Source: Isoperla grammatica
Lineage: Eukaryota; Arthropoda; Insecta; Plecoptera; Perlodidae
NCBI GenBank assembly: GCA_945910005.1
Contig: OX246743.1
Span: 4,896,018 to 4,960,017 of the forward strand
Direction: 5' to 3'
Length of the DNA: 64,000 nt
Below the pieces are notes generated by a model. It saw only the letters and a list, made by a program, of their open reading frames with translations, had not been told where the DNA came from and did not search any database. A program made the position numbers and the translations under genes. Numbering within the stretch: the stretch's first letter is position 1; each line of letters starts with the position of its first letter. Below are positions 12,120 to 22,902 of the stretch, one piece after another.

Positions 12120-12595
12120 ACGCAACGAAGACGAAGACGGAGACGAAGACGAAGACGAAGGACCAAGACAAAGACGAAGACGAAGACGAAGACGAAGACG
12201 AAGACGAAGACGAAGACGAAGACGAAGACGAAGACGAAGACGAAGACGAAGACGAAGACGAAGACGAAGACGAAGACGAAGACGAAGACGAAGACGAAGA
12301 CGAAGACGAAGACCAAGACCAAGACCAAGACGAAGACGAAGACGAAGACGAAGACGAAGACGAAGACGAAGACGAAGACGAAGACGAAGACGAAGACGAA
12401 GACGAAGACGAAGACGAAGACGAAGACGAAGACGAAGACGAAGACGAAGACGAAGACGAAGACGAAGACGAAGACGAAGACGAAGACGAAGACGAAGACG
12501 AAGACGAAGACGAAGACGAAGACGAAGACGAAGACGAAGACGAAGACGAAGACGAAGACGAAGACGAAGACGAAGACGAAGACGAAGACGAAGAG
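12120..12595. repeat. (GACGAA)n hexanucleotide array, 0.47 kb
   Basis: Almost perfect GACGAA repeats, interrupted at 12160-12170 and 12312-12328 by GACCAA variants. The plus strand is nearly free of T. Minus-strand frames of 178 and 193 codons (poly-Ser and poly-Phe-Val) are repeat artefacts. A short outlying patch of the same hexamer occurs at 12706-12724. Confidence 0.97.
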
Positions 12596-12670
12596 TGATT
12601 GATTGATTGATTCAGGTATTTTATTTGTGGCAGGGTTAAGGCCAGTGAGGTCATAGTCTTCCATCAAACC
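12596..12670 (-). mobile_element. Possible LINE 3' end with (AATC)n tail
   Basis: On the minus strand this reads CTGCCACAAATAAAATACC followed by TGAATC and (AATC)4, a layout typical of CR1/L2-like LINE 3' ends. It directly abuts the hexanucleotide array. Only about 70 bp, so the family is uncertain. Confidence 0.35.
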
Positions 12671-13134
12671 CCATTAGTCATTAGCTATAAAAAATATAAG
12701 GAACAAAGACGAAGACGAAGACGACGATTAATAAGTTTCTTGGATTAAAAAACATGAAAACATAACAATTTCCTATGTTGAATATTCCCCCTAAGAGCAA
12801 AAGCTTAACTCACTTGCCTAGTTACCTCTTGCTCCGGTAATTGTGAATAATTGTGAGCGAAAAACGTTTGTTTTAATTGTTTTGTTTTTTTAACGTAAAC
12901 CTCTTCGATTTCATACAATGTTCAAGGAATAATTTCAAGTCGTTCACTATATTATTTCGCTTTTAGAAAAGTATTATTTTGTCAGAAATCCTCTCCAAGA
13001 ACGACACAAATAAAATTTAGTTTCTCATATAAATAAATCACATTCTAACTACTTTTATCCGCGCCCCCTTTTCGTTTCTCTTACAAGTTATTTCTCCTTC
13101 TTTCCGCAATTGTCTGGCGGGTTCGTTTCCATTC
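12671..13134. other. Single-copy DNA
   Basis: No gene or repeat recognised except the small GACGAA patch at 12706-12724. Confidence 0.4.
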
Positions 13135-13715
13135 TAAAGTGAACTGCAAGTAAAGAACGATCCCAGGTAGTAAGAAATTTCCCCTCCTCGTTACCCCCTC
13201 CACTCGACACGGGTGAGAGTGCTCGCGAGGCGTTGGAATGCGGTAGGCCGCATGACCCATTCATCCAGGTATCATTGTTAAGAAAGCAATTTTTTGATGT
13301 AGTTAAAATGTTATAATTTGTCTTTATTTTCAAATATATGGAATAATCACGTACAATTAATGTAAAATAAACTTTTTATTTTTAAAATAGCTTGAAAACT
13401 ACTGTAATAAGAGCAATCCCATAAAGTTACAACTTGCTCTAATGACGGCAGTTTTCAAGCTATTTTAAAAATACAGAGTTTATTTTACATTAATTTTACG
13501 TGCTTATTCCATATATTTGAAAACAAAGACAAATTATAACATTTAAACTACATCAAAAAATTGCATTCTTAACAATGCCACCTGGATGAATGGGTCATGC
13601 GGCCTACCGCATTCCAACGCCTCGCGAGCACTCTCACCCGTCCCGAGTGGAGGGGGTAACGAGGAGGGGAAATTTCTTACTACCTGGGATCGTTCTTTAC
13701 TTGCAGTTCACTTTA
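13135..13715. repeat. 581-bp near-perfect palindrome
   Basis: The left arm from TAAAGTGAACTGCAAG (13135) inward is matched in reverse complement by the right arm ending CTTGCAGTTCACTTTA (13715). The arms stay paired to GAGCAA/TTGCTC around 13411-13439, leaving a loop of about 17 bp (13417-13433). Over roughly 280 bp per arm I see only scattered mismatches and small gaps. The outer arm halves hold a GC-richer block (GCCGCATGACCCATTCATCC and inverse); the inner halves are AT-rich. No protein-coding capacity. It could be a foldback MITE or a source of hairpin RNA. Confidence 0.92.
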
Positions 13716-14542
13716 GCATTTCTTTCTGTGTGACATCACGATCCACGTTTGCCAAGGTTGCCAAGTGATTCTTCGCGCGCTCGCTGCTGAGTGGGCCACG
13801 TCCTCCAGGCATCCCCCCCCCCGTGCCACCCCCCCCCCCCCCCCCCCCCCGCCACGTAGTCACTCATTGAAATGCTGCTTTACAGAGGGATACGGCGTGA
13901 TTTGTCCCGTGACGATAACCATGAAACTAGGAGAACAGGTTGGTGAATAATAGGACTTGCAAAAATAATATTTTGGTTCTCGCTTTACAACAATCAAAAA
14001 GAAATTACAAGCGATATTATTTACTGCAAATCATAATGAAGTCGTGGAAACAGCTATATAACACTATTTGTGTGATATGTTCACCTGAAACATCCCAGTC
14101 GTTCAAAAACTAAGCAACATCCTCTGAAGTTTTGAATCTGGCTGTACAAGTTGGCAGGTGAGTTCTTGTCCATGTCCACGACCCAAGCAATTATCTACTT
14201 TCTATGTAAGTCGTACTGAATTCCCCTTTAAGAACTCTCCAACCCCTACACTATATTGCAAGCGACCCTCAAGAACGCGTTTTGGCAAACACAAGTGTGC
14301 AGTACTGACATAGATGTCCACAGGGTAAAGAGCGATGAATTTCAAAAGATTCTCGGCAACCTCGTACATAAATAAAATGCAACTGAAGGAGTTTGAAAAC
14401 AAAAAGAGCAACAATAAATTGAGAGATCCTTGGAAACTGGAACGCGGAAGTGTATATACTCTTGCAAAGTAAATAAAATATGAATGTTTATTTATTTTTA
14501 AGTTGACTGTTAGCAGAGCCCAGAGCTGTGGTCAATACGTCT
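13716..14542. other. Single-copy DNA with C homopolymers
   Basis: Contains two C runs (about 13808-13817 and 13830-13850) just to the right of the palindrome. A 61-codon frame over them is low-complexity. Nothing else recognised. Confidence 0.4.
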
Positions 14543-14927
14543 TAGGGCTGAGTCGTGTTAACGTTTAAACGTGTAAACGCCCGCGAGGAAATATACGTGT
14601 ACAAACTTTCATGTACGTTTAACCGTGTCAAAACCAAATTCACAGATTTTTCCGATGCAACAGCTCTTCGACGAGCCGACGAGGCATAGCTTAGTGTGTG
14701 AAGTCAAAATGACTGTGGACAGTTGGACAATGGTGGGGAATATAATCAACAATGAATATTATAGTAAATCAACCGTGTTATTTCGTTGAACATGTTTTTT
14801 TGCAACATTATAACTCACTTTTTTGTTATCATTTTGTGAACTGGAGGGGTGTTACGTTTAAACGTTTAAACGCGAAAAATTTGGAAAAATAAACGTTTAC
14901 AAAATTAACCGTTTTCTCCCAGCCCTA
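14543..14927. mobile_element. hAT-like MITE (TAGGGCTG ends)
   Basis: Terminal inverted repeats TAGGGCTG at the left and CAGCCCTA at the right, with sub-terminal inverted repeats of CGTTTAAACG-type palindromic words on both sides. Flanks ATACGTCT (14535-14542) and GTACGTCA (14928-14935) agree at 6 of 8 positions, a mutated 8-bp target duplication. Length 385 bp, non-coding. Ends and duplication length point to hAT. Confidence 0.75.
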
Positions 14928-15639
14928 GTACGTCAGTACGTCAGTACGATTACGAGGCTGCCATTGTGTTACCTCCTTGATATCACGACCCTGAAGTCGC
15001 CTTTTTACGTTTATACGTGAATGCATTTACGTCATACGTTTTACGTTTATAATACACTGTTATTTGAATTATAGTGAGCTTCTATATTATTTTATATTTA
15101 ATCATGAAAATATTTTTGAAAATACTAAACCATTAAATTCTGTATGGGGCTGCCTATGAACACGGCACATGCAAAGTATTGAATTAAACCAATGCGGCGG
15201 ATTAAACAGTTTTGGCTTTCATACATCTGTTAAGACAAAAATGTATGATATTTTATTTCAATATGTGTGTTTTCATTCTATCGTATTTTGCATTATCCAA
15301 AGAAGTGTAGGCCTACAAATTTTGTGACATGTCATTGTGATTGTTATAAGTATAACATTCTGCAATTACAGCTTGTTTTACACTATTGCTTACGCACAAA
15401 TGGATAATATTCGTACTTCCATCCAATTTGCTGAATACGTTTTAAATAACTTCTTAATACAATAAACCCAGATCAAAAACATAATTTTTAGACTAAAAAC
15501 CTGCAATTTTCTATAATGTTCATTTCTAACAGCCTTGTTTGTAGCATTTACGTGTGACCCTCAAGAATATTCATAATTAAAATGAGTGTTTAATTCAATC
15601 GGCTGAGTTTTTGTTGTGTTCTGAAAAATGTTCAGTCAG
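14928..15639. other. Single-copy AT-rich DNA
   Basis: Starts with a short TACGTCAG duplication; otherwise nothing recognised. Confidence 0.4.
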
Positions 15640-15725
15640 TATTGCCGGTGGCCGGAATCAAACCGACGGCCTCCCAAATGAGAGCGTCGCGTCTTGGTTA
15701 CCATTAAGATATCTCCGTCGGTCTA
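15640..15725 (-). repeat. Degenerate tRNA-like SINE head
   Basis: Plus-strand GCCGGTGGCCGGAATCAAAC is the inverse of the B-box region of the SINE family at 39 kb and 55 kb. GCCTCCCAAATGAGAGCG and ATCTCCGTCGG continue the match with substitutions. The SINE body is not recognisable to the left. Confidence 0.7.
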
Positions 15726-16342
15726 GCTCGTATTGAAACACTTATTCAAATACAAGAATACATTAGAGTCTACGCCAACGAGAAACTAAACTACCCCGGG
15801 CGTTTCTTTTCTTCTTGAAGTAACGTAGAACGCGTGCATGCCTCAATGACTGTGCCTTGTATGTCCCGCTTTGAAAGAAGACGGATTCGAGAAACTTTGC
15901 GCTTCGGGTTTACTTTTAATGATTCTCCAATATTAGCCTATTACCAGGACTGCCACTTTACGTATAGCTGCAAATCCGCTTAGACTGGCTTAAGCTAGGG
16001 CACCCGAGTGTGCAGCCATTGCCCTAAGCTGTGCTGTGATATACTCCGTTCACAATGGTGCCAGTGTTTCAATCATTGGTTTATTCGGTAGAAACGATAT
16101 GGAACATTTTGAAGAAAAATGGGGATGGGGAGAGTTCATTTTTATGTTGAAGAGCGAATGCGTCTATCTTTATTTGTAATTTATCAACGACTGTATCTGT
16201 TGAAGGGTTATACACATTAATGTATTATACTTTTTTATGTATAAACTGCATAAAGCAAATAAAAACGAGCAAAGAACCGTAATGAAAGATATTTATTTTG
16301 ACAGTTCGCTTTATTTGCGGCGAACTCCTCTTTGTGGGATTC
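15726..16342. other. Single-copy DNA
   Basis: No gene or repeat recognised. Confidence 0.4.
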
Positions 16343-17058
16343 CTAGCCTTCTGATTGGTTGCCTCATTCGCGTGCATGGAAACAAGGCGGATACCCCGCA
16401 TTGTAAACCACGCATCCCAGCCTTTTGATTGGTCGCCTCTTCACGTGCATGGAAACAAGGCGGATACCTCGCATTGTAAACCACGCATCCCAGCCTTCTG
16501 ATTGGTCGCCTCATTCGCGTGCATGGAAACAAGGCGGATACCTCGCATTGTAAACCACGCATCCCAGCCTTCTGATTGGTCGCCTCATTCGCGTGCATGG
16601 AAACAAGGCGGATACCTCGCATTGTAAACCACGCATCCCAGCCTTCTGATTGGTCGCCTCATTCGCGTGCATGGAAACAAGGCGGATACCTCGCATCGTA
16701 AACCACGCATTCCAGCCTTCTGATTGGTCGCCTCATTCGCGTGCATGGAAACAAGGCGGATACCTCGCATTGTAAACCACGCATCCCAGCCCTCTGATTG
16801 GTCGCCTCATTCGCGTGCATGCAAACAAGGTGGATACCTCGCATTGTAAACCACGCATTCCAGCCTTCTGATTGGTCGCCTCATTCACGTGCATGCAAAC
16901 AAGGCGGATACCTCGCGTTGTAAAACACGCATCCCAGCCTTCTGATTGGTCGCCTCATTAGCGTGCATGGAAACAAGGCGGATACCCCGCATTGTAAACC
17001 ACGCATCCCAGACTTCTGATTGGTCGCCTCATTCGCGTGCATGGAAACAAGGTGGATA
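16343..17058. repeat. 74-bp minisatellite with CCAAT box in each unit
   Basis: Ten tandem units of 74 bp, each containing CTGATTGGTCGCCTC (inverted CCAAT box, the NF-Y type site), CGTGCATGGAAACAAGGCGG and AACCACGCATCCCAGCC. A few units carry CACGTG instead of CGCGTG. Units are very similar, implying recent expansion or homogenisation. The minus-strand frames starting MRGIRLVSMHANEATNQ recur every 74 bp with frame changes and are not a gene. Confidence 0.95.
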
Positions 17059-18605
17059 CCTCCCCCACCCCCTCATGTAATATATAAAGGTATGTTATTA
17101 ATATCTCGTTAACATATTGAAAATTTTAATTTTACTGGAGATTCTGTTCTGAATCAGCTTAACAATAAAATGAAATTTTAAAAAATATTCAAATATTGAA
17201 ATCGTTACGATTGTTATTTCTGTTCTAAATAACTTTATAATTAATTGAATATTACAGATAAAAGTAAAACAATCGTAAAAAGTACAATATTTGAAAGTTT
17301 AAAATCTCAATTGTTTTGCCGATTCAAAACCATATTTGGGGTTATAAGAATCATCTTTTCAATATTTTTCAGCGTTCTCAAGTAAGTCAGATCCCATCTA
17401 CGCGTGTATGAGCGCTATAGGAAGCGACGCAGTTCTTTCAGTTTTACATGGAGTTGATTCCACTTCACTTGGTGCAAATAACCCAAGATTTTGTCATATC
17501 CACTGAGACTACTTGACCTACAGGGCTACGGCAGCCACATACCGTGGACATTGTTTCTGAAAAATTTGTTTTATAACAAATAAATATACTAATTTGTAAT
17601 TGTTCTAGATAATATCCTATAACCTTTGCTCATATAACTTAAAAATTTTGTTTATAAAATTCTATTTCGAAGTTTGTTTTTGAAAGGTGTTGTGTCTGAA
17701 TTGCGTTACACTCGTTTATTGTTATTTTATTTTATTTTTTATTTTTTTTTCCTTTTTATTTTTTTTTATATTCGTAATAAATTATTTCCAAGAGTATTTT
17801 TCAATTACCAGTGCGGTTCTATTTTGTATATAAAATAAAAAAAGTAAAGGCACTATCATTATTATTATCATTATTATGGTCATTATGATGACAATTACAT
17901 TTGGGCTTAAGTCTACGTCTAATGATACGGCTGTATAATAGTCCCATATGCGAGTCGATGGACATGTGTAATCACAGTGTTAAAGTGACATTTAGTACCA
18001 GGATATACCTCGACGGTAGAGTTTTTGGTTGGCATTTTTAACTCTCGAGCAGAAATTCAATCAAATCATTTACATAAAACTATTTTTGTATAATGTTTAC
18101 ATTGAGATTAATTATAAATTTAGAAATATAAATATTTCTAGTTTTGTGAAAGCCAATATTGAACAAGGAAATAACCGGCGGTTGAATATAGAAACAAAAG
18201 TATCTAATATTAACGGACGCAGAAATATTGCGGTATTATCATTTATTAGCGCCATTTTCAGGCGTCATCTATTATACCCGTTAACAGTTTATAATTAAAT
18301 CCTCATTCGAGTCCCGCGGGAGTTCATTCATTATAATTATTGAGAGACTCAAAGCTTTCATTTAAAAGTCAAATGCTTGTTGAAATATTTGATTCCCCGG
18401 AACGAATTAAAGACTTCTTTTCCCTCCCTCCTAACGCGGCCCCGCGGTGGAAGGGGTTGGTGAGGGGGAGGGGGAAGGGGGAGGGGGACGGACCGGCAGA
18501 CGGGAAAGAACAGGAAAACAATCTAAGACTAGAAAGTTTCTCGAAAAGAAAACTTCTTGTCTTTATGTGTAACTTTTTGTTTTGATAAAAGAAGAATCTC
18601 GCCCA
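17059..18605. other. AT-rich single-copy DNA
   Basis: Very AT-rich with T runs at 17730-17770. A polypurine G-rich stretch (GGGGGAGGGGGAAGG type) lies at 18454-18500. No supported gene; short frames at 18029-18298 and 18340-18585 have no motifs. Confidence 0.4.
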
Positions 18606-19365
18606 TTTTGGAATGCACCCCTTAAAGTTTGGTGGCATTGTAGGTGCAGGGTTTGTCCCCACTAATCTCAGCCGTTTTGGAATGCACCCCTTAAAGTTTG
18701 GTGGCATCGTAGGTGCAGGGCTTGTCCCAACTAATCTCACTCGTTTTGGAATGCACCCCTTAAATTTGGTGGCATTGCAGGTGCAGGGCTTGTCCCAACT
18801 AATCCCACCCGTTTTGGAAAGCACACCTTAAAGTTTGGTGGCATCGTAGGTGCAGGGCTTGTCCCAACTAATCCCACCCGTTTTGGAAAGCACACCTTAA
18901 AGTTTGGTGACATTGTAGGTGCAGGGCTTGTCCCAACTCTTCTCAACAGTTTTGGAATGCACCCCTTAAAGTTTGGTGACATTGTAGATGCAGGGCTTGT
19001 CCCAACTAATCTCAGCAGTTTTGGAATGCACCCCTTAAAGTTTGGTCACATTGTAGGTGCAGGGCTTGTCCCAACTCATCTCAACAGTTTTGGAATGCAC
19101 CCCTTAAAGTTTGGTGACATTGTAGGTGCAGGGCTTGTCCTAACTCATCTCACCCGTTTTGGAATGCACCCCTTAAAGTTTGGTGGTATTGTAGGTGCAG
19201 GGCTTGTCCTAACTCATCTCACCCGTTTTGGAATGCACCCCTTAAAGTTTGGTGACATTGTAGGTGCAGGGCTTGTCCCAACTAATCTCACCCGTTTTGG
19301 AATGCACCCCTTAAATTTGGTGACATTGTAGGTGCAGGGCTTGTCCCAACTAATCTCACTCGCGG
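18606..19365. repeat. 69-bp minisatellite
   Basis: Eleven units beginning TTTTGGAATGCACCCCTTAA and ending near CCCAACTAATCTCACCCG. Because 69 is a multiple of three, both strands show periodic open frames (for example MHPLKFGDIVGAGLVPTNL), interrupted by 1-bp differences between units. No start context or domain suggests translation. Confidence 0.95.
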
Positions 19366-19518
19366 CTGAGACTGCTGAAATATTAATGCAATTAATATAG
19401 TTGTAAAACTGCGTTCATACACACTCAAATATGCACATTGATTCAATTATGCCTAAAGCCACGCATCTAAATGAGATACTGTAAATAAAAATGTCGGCTT
19501 AGATAAATATGCTAATTA

Positions 19519-19760
19519 CAAGTTCAAGTTCAAGTTCAAGTTTATTTATTTCGTATTACAAATTACATTCAATACATATACAATGAATTAGGAACCTTCA
19601 TGGTTGTGGACATTCATTGGAAGAAGAAGAAGAGGGTGACATCACAAAGTATAATATCTATTATTTCATAATTAAATTGCAAAGTAAGCTTCAGACAGTA
19701 CCTGTTATAAGCAATAAGTAATGATCAATGCAAGACAAAATAATTGTTACAAGTTTAGAA
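19519..19760 (-). mobile_element. LINE 3' end fragment with (AACTTG)n tail
   Basis: On the minus strand the sequence ends AAATAAACTTGAACTTGAAC and continues in AACTTG repeats, the classic 3' terminus of CR1/L2-type LINEs. No coding part is preserved. The upstream limit is approximate. Confidence 0.55.
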
Positions 19761-19894
19761 TACTATAGCCCGTTTAAACATAGCAATTGAGCAACCATTT
19801 ATATAATAATTAGAAATGTTATATACATGTGACTGTTATAGCTGCACGAACGAACAAATGACGTTAGATCTGCATTAGAATCAATTTGTACTTG

Positions 19895-20100
19895 GTAGTG
19901 TACGATAGTATATATATATATATAAGATAGGTAGTATAGGTAGATAGGTAGATAGGTAGTATAGGAATATTGGTAGTATAGTATATAGTATATGGTAGTA
20001 TAGTAGTATAGATAGGTAGTATAGGTAGGTAGGTATATATAAGATAGGTAGTGTACGATAGTGTACTTGGTAGTGTACTTGGTAGCGTAATGATCTGCGT
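19895..20100. repeat. (TA)n / TAGGTAG-rich simple repeat
   Basis: A short TA run followed by irregular TAGGTAGATAGG and TAGTATAG words and duplicated GTGTACTTGGTAG words. Low complexity, non-coding. Confidence 0.8.
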
Positions 20101-20611
20101 AATAATCAACTTGTACTTGCCAGTGTACGTAGCGTGTCCCATTCCTTCACATATGTTCATCCTTCTACGCTTCGCTTCACATAATGGGAGGAAATATTGC
20201 AGACGCGGTCGGAAGCTTCGAGCCGACTAACCACATAAGTCACCACACCAATATTCATATGTTGAATAATTTACAATACATTACATGATTTACATTTCTA
20301 ATTACCATGGGGGGAACGCAGAAGCCGATGAAATGGAATGCAACAATACGCCTTTGTACCGAGTTGGCTGTGTTTTCGATGTTTCGACCACAGCGATGCA
20401 GGATGTTGTAGAAGTCGGTTGATGGAAACAGAATCCTGAATGTGCCTTCAGTTATCTATTTATTTCAATAAGTATCAAATTGTTTTATTAGGGAGGTAGT
20501 ATTTACTTTCCTACCCCCCCCCCCCCCCCCCTCCAACCACTCATTATGCTGTCACTTACGTGCGTATAGATACTATTAACTTTCCTATACCCCCCTCCCC
20601 CCCCCCAAACA
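20101..20611. other. Single-copy DNA with C homopolymers
   Basis: Nothing recognised except C runs around 20514-20531 and 20590-20605 near the left border of the dispersed repeat that hosts the LINE. Confidence 0.35.
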
Positions 20612-20748
20612 ATACGCCTGCAACTCTAGCAAGTCAAGTGGGGGGGGGGGGGGATTATTTTTTCGTTGTTATATTAGTTTTTTCTTGATTTTTAGGCTTA
20701 AATAAATACGTATTGTAGGTCTTAACCCACCCCTTCCCTAATTACGCC
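20612..20748. repeat. Left half of dispersed repeat R1 (split by the LINE)
   Basis: AACTCTAGCAAGTCAAGTGG and, further right, GGACTTAACCC-like and TTCCCTAATTACGCCA match the uninterrupted copy at 52400-52610. This copy lacks the GC-rich block found there at 52468-52520. Its right half resumes at about 23986 after the LINE. Confidence 0.75.
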
Positions 20749-20750
20749 AT

Positions 20751-20821
<71 letters not shown>

Positions 20822-20824
20822 TTT
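20749..20824. repeat. (TTTA)n tail of the LINE
   Basis: Nineteen TTTA units. On the LINE strand this is a (TAAA)n 3' tail, lengthened after insertion into a microsatellite. Confidence 0.95.
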
Positions 20825-20979
20825 TATTTCACCGTATGATTTGTACATAATACAAATATTGGTATAAACTATACAAAATAACTATACATACAAAATAAAA
20901 TATACATACAAATCTATAAAACTACAAAATACATTAAGAAATAACAATAAGGATGGGTAAGAGAAACAGGATTAAGTTC

Positions 20980-21912
20980 TTAGTTATCAAAAAATTCTTT
21001 TAAAGTGTAAAATGGTTTAATTGAAAGGAAAGTTTTTAGTCTATGTTTAAAAAGTGGAAGAGATGTAGAGTTTTTTACTGATTTGGGGAGTTTGTTATAA
21101 ATTTTACTACAGAGGTGGGTAGGACAATGGTTGTAATAAAGATGGTTAGAAGTGGGGATGAAAATGTTAGCGTTAGATCGTGTAAGATGAGAGTGATTGA
21201 CATTATTGACAGGGAAAAGGTGAGGGTTAGAGAAAACAAAAGAAGCAGCTGTTATTATAAGTATTGATGGTAATGTGAGAATGTGTAATTTAATAAAATG
21301 TGGTTTACATGATTGCCTTCGGGATATACCTGCAATGATTCTAACGGCACGTTTTTGAATAATAAAAATACGCTTCGCTTGTGGGGACGAGCCCCAGAAG
21401 AGGATACCATAAGAAATGATGGAGTGTATGAAGGCATGATAAACTAGCAGTAGTGTGGATGGGTTGACGATCATCTTGAGCTTGCGAAGCATGTAACATC
21501 CTCTCAGGAGACGGGGAGCAATGGATTGGACATGGGGGGACCAGTCTAGAGATTCACTGATTGTGAGCCCAAGAACTTTGACAGTCACTTTTCTTGGTAT
21601 GCTTAGGCCTTCTAAACGGATAAGTGGACTAGAGAGCATATTCCGAGCACCAGGACGAAAGTTAAGAAAAAATGTTTTAGATGGTTGAGTCGCTAGACGA
21701 TTATTTGAGTTGTAAGAGGAAATTTTGGAAATATGAGTATTCGCAGCTTTAGTTAATTGAGGGGCATTAATTTTTGGGGATGTGAGTAAGGAAGTGATAT
21801 CGTCAGCATAGAGGGTTATTGTCACTGTGTAGAATTTGATGTAAATCATTAGTGTAGAGAATAAAAAATAGGGGTCCAAGGACTGAGCCTTGAGGGACAC
21901 CATTTTTAACAT
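20980..21912 (-). pseudogene. LINE ORF2, reverse transcriptase C-terminal part
   Basis: 310 codons. Residues 1-30 are an out-of-frame shadow of the preceding domain. The true sequence starts with LYADDI (34-39, catalytic Asp pair), then LGLTISESLDWSPHV (thumb region), a QKRAVRIIAG block and a C-terminal segment ending SIKPFYTLKEFFDN, the ending found in many invertebrate Jockey/CR1-like elements. The stop is followed by a roughly 155-bp 3' untranslated region and the TAAA tail. Confidence 0.85.
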
Positions 21913-22888
21913 ATTGTGGAGTGGATAGGACTGGTATGTCAGAGTTTGCAGTTTTTATTTTTACAACTTGCGTACGGTCTAATAAGAATGAGGCTATCCA
22001 GTCGAGTGCAGGTCCATTAATACCTAGGGAAGAGAGTTTAATGAGAAGAATTTGATGATCAATAGTGTCGAAGGCTTTGCTTAGGTCAATGAATAGACCA
22101 ATTGCTGAATTTCCCTTGTCTAGTTCCGAGTACAGGGAGGATAAAAAGGAGAAAATTGCAGTAGTAGTAGATCTCTTAGATCGAAATCCATGTTGACAGT
22201 TATCAAGAATATCATATTGATCAAGATAGGAGGTAATGCGTGATTGCATTATAAGTTCAAATATTTTAGAGAATGGGGAAATTAATGAGATGGGGCGGTA
22301 GTTGTTTGGAGTATTTCTGTCGCCTTTCTTGTAGATAGGAATGACAATGGACTCTTTTAAGACTGACGGGAATTTCCCTTGCACTAATGATTGGTTTATG
22401 ACATGGGAGAGGGGTTCTGCAATTATTTTTGCCGTTTTTATTATAATGGTACTTGGAATGCCATCAAACCCACAGGAGAATTTTGGATTTATGCCATTTA
22501 TAGTACGTACAATTTCATTTGGGGTTGTAAGTGATAATACAATGGAGCTACTGATGTGGCATGATGGATCTTGCGGAGGGCAGGAACTGGGTGGAGGTAG
22601 ATAACTAGATTGTATGAAGAAAGTGTTGAAATGATTAGCTATTTGCTCAGGATTGGTAATTGTTTTACCATTGATAGATAACGTTATATTAATAGATGGT
22701 TTTTGTGAAATTGTTTCAGATTTAATGATGTTCCAGGTAGTCTTAGATTTGTTTTTAGAGTTTGAAATGATGTTACTATGGTAGAGACGTTTGGTGGCTT
22801 TTATATTTCGTGAGTGGGCCTTCTTTTCAAAGTTGTAGGCAGCTTTTAGCTCTTGTAAGCTAGGGTTTTGCTTGCAAGCGGAGTGCAT
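21803..22888 (-). pseudogene. LINE ORF2, reverse transcriptase part (N-terminal)
   Basis: 361 codons with reverse transcriptase blocks in order: the segment KKGDRNTPNNYRPISL (187-202), QHGFR (232-236), FIDLSKAFDTIDH (266-278, first catalytic Asp) and GVPQGSVLGPLFFILY (330-345). The reading then leaves the correct frame: the YADD box follows only in the neighbouring frame, so a one- or two-base indel lies at about 21811-21825. The order and spacing match the Jockey/CR1 group of non-LTR retrotransposons. I cannot fix the clade by eye. Confidence 0.88.
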
Positions 22889-22902
22889 AATATACAGATT
22901 TG

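Noticed and set aside
12086..12667. 178- and 193-codon frames of poly-Ser and poly-Phe-Val
   Set aside because: Pure translation of the GACGAA hexamer array.
16311..16844. Series of staggered minus-strand frames with the same peptide
   Set aside because: The unit is 74 bp, so each repeat changes frame; no continuous protein results.
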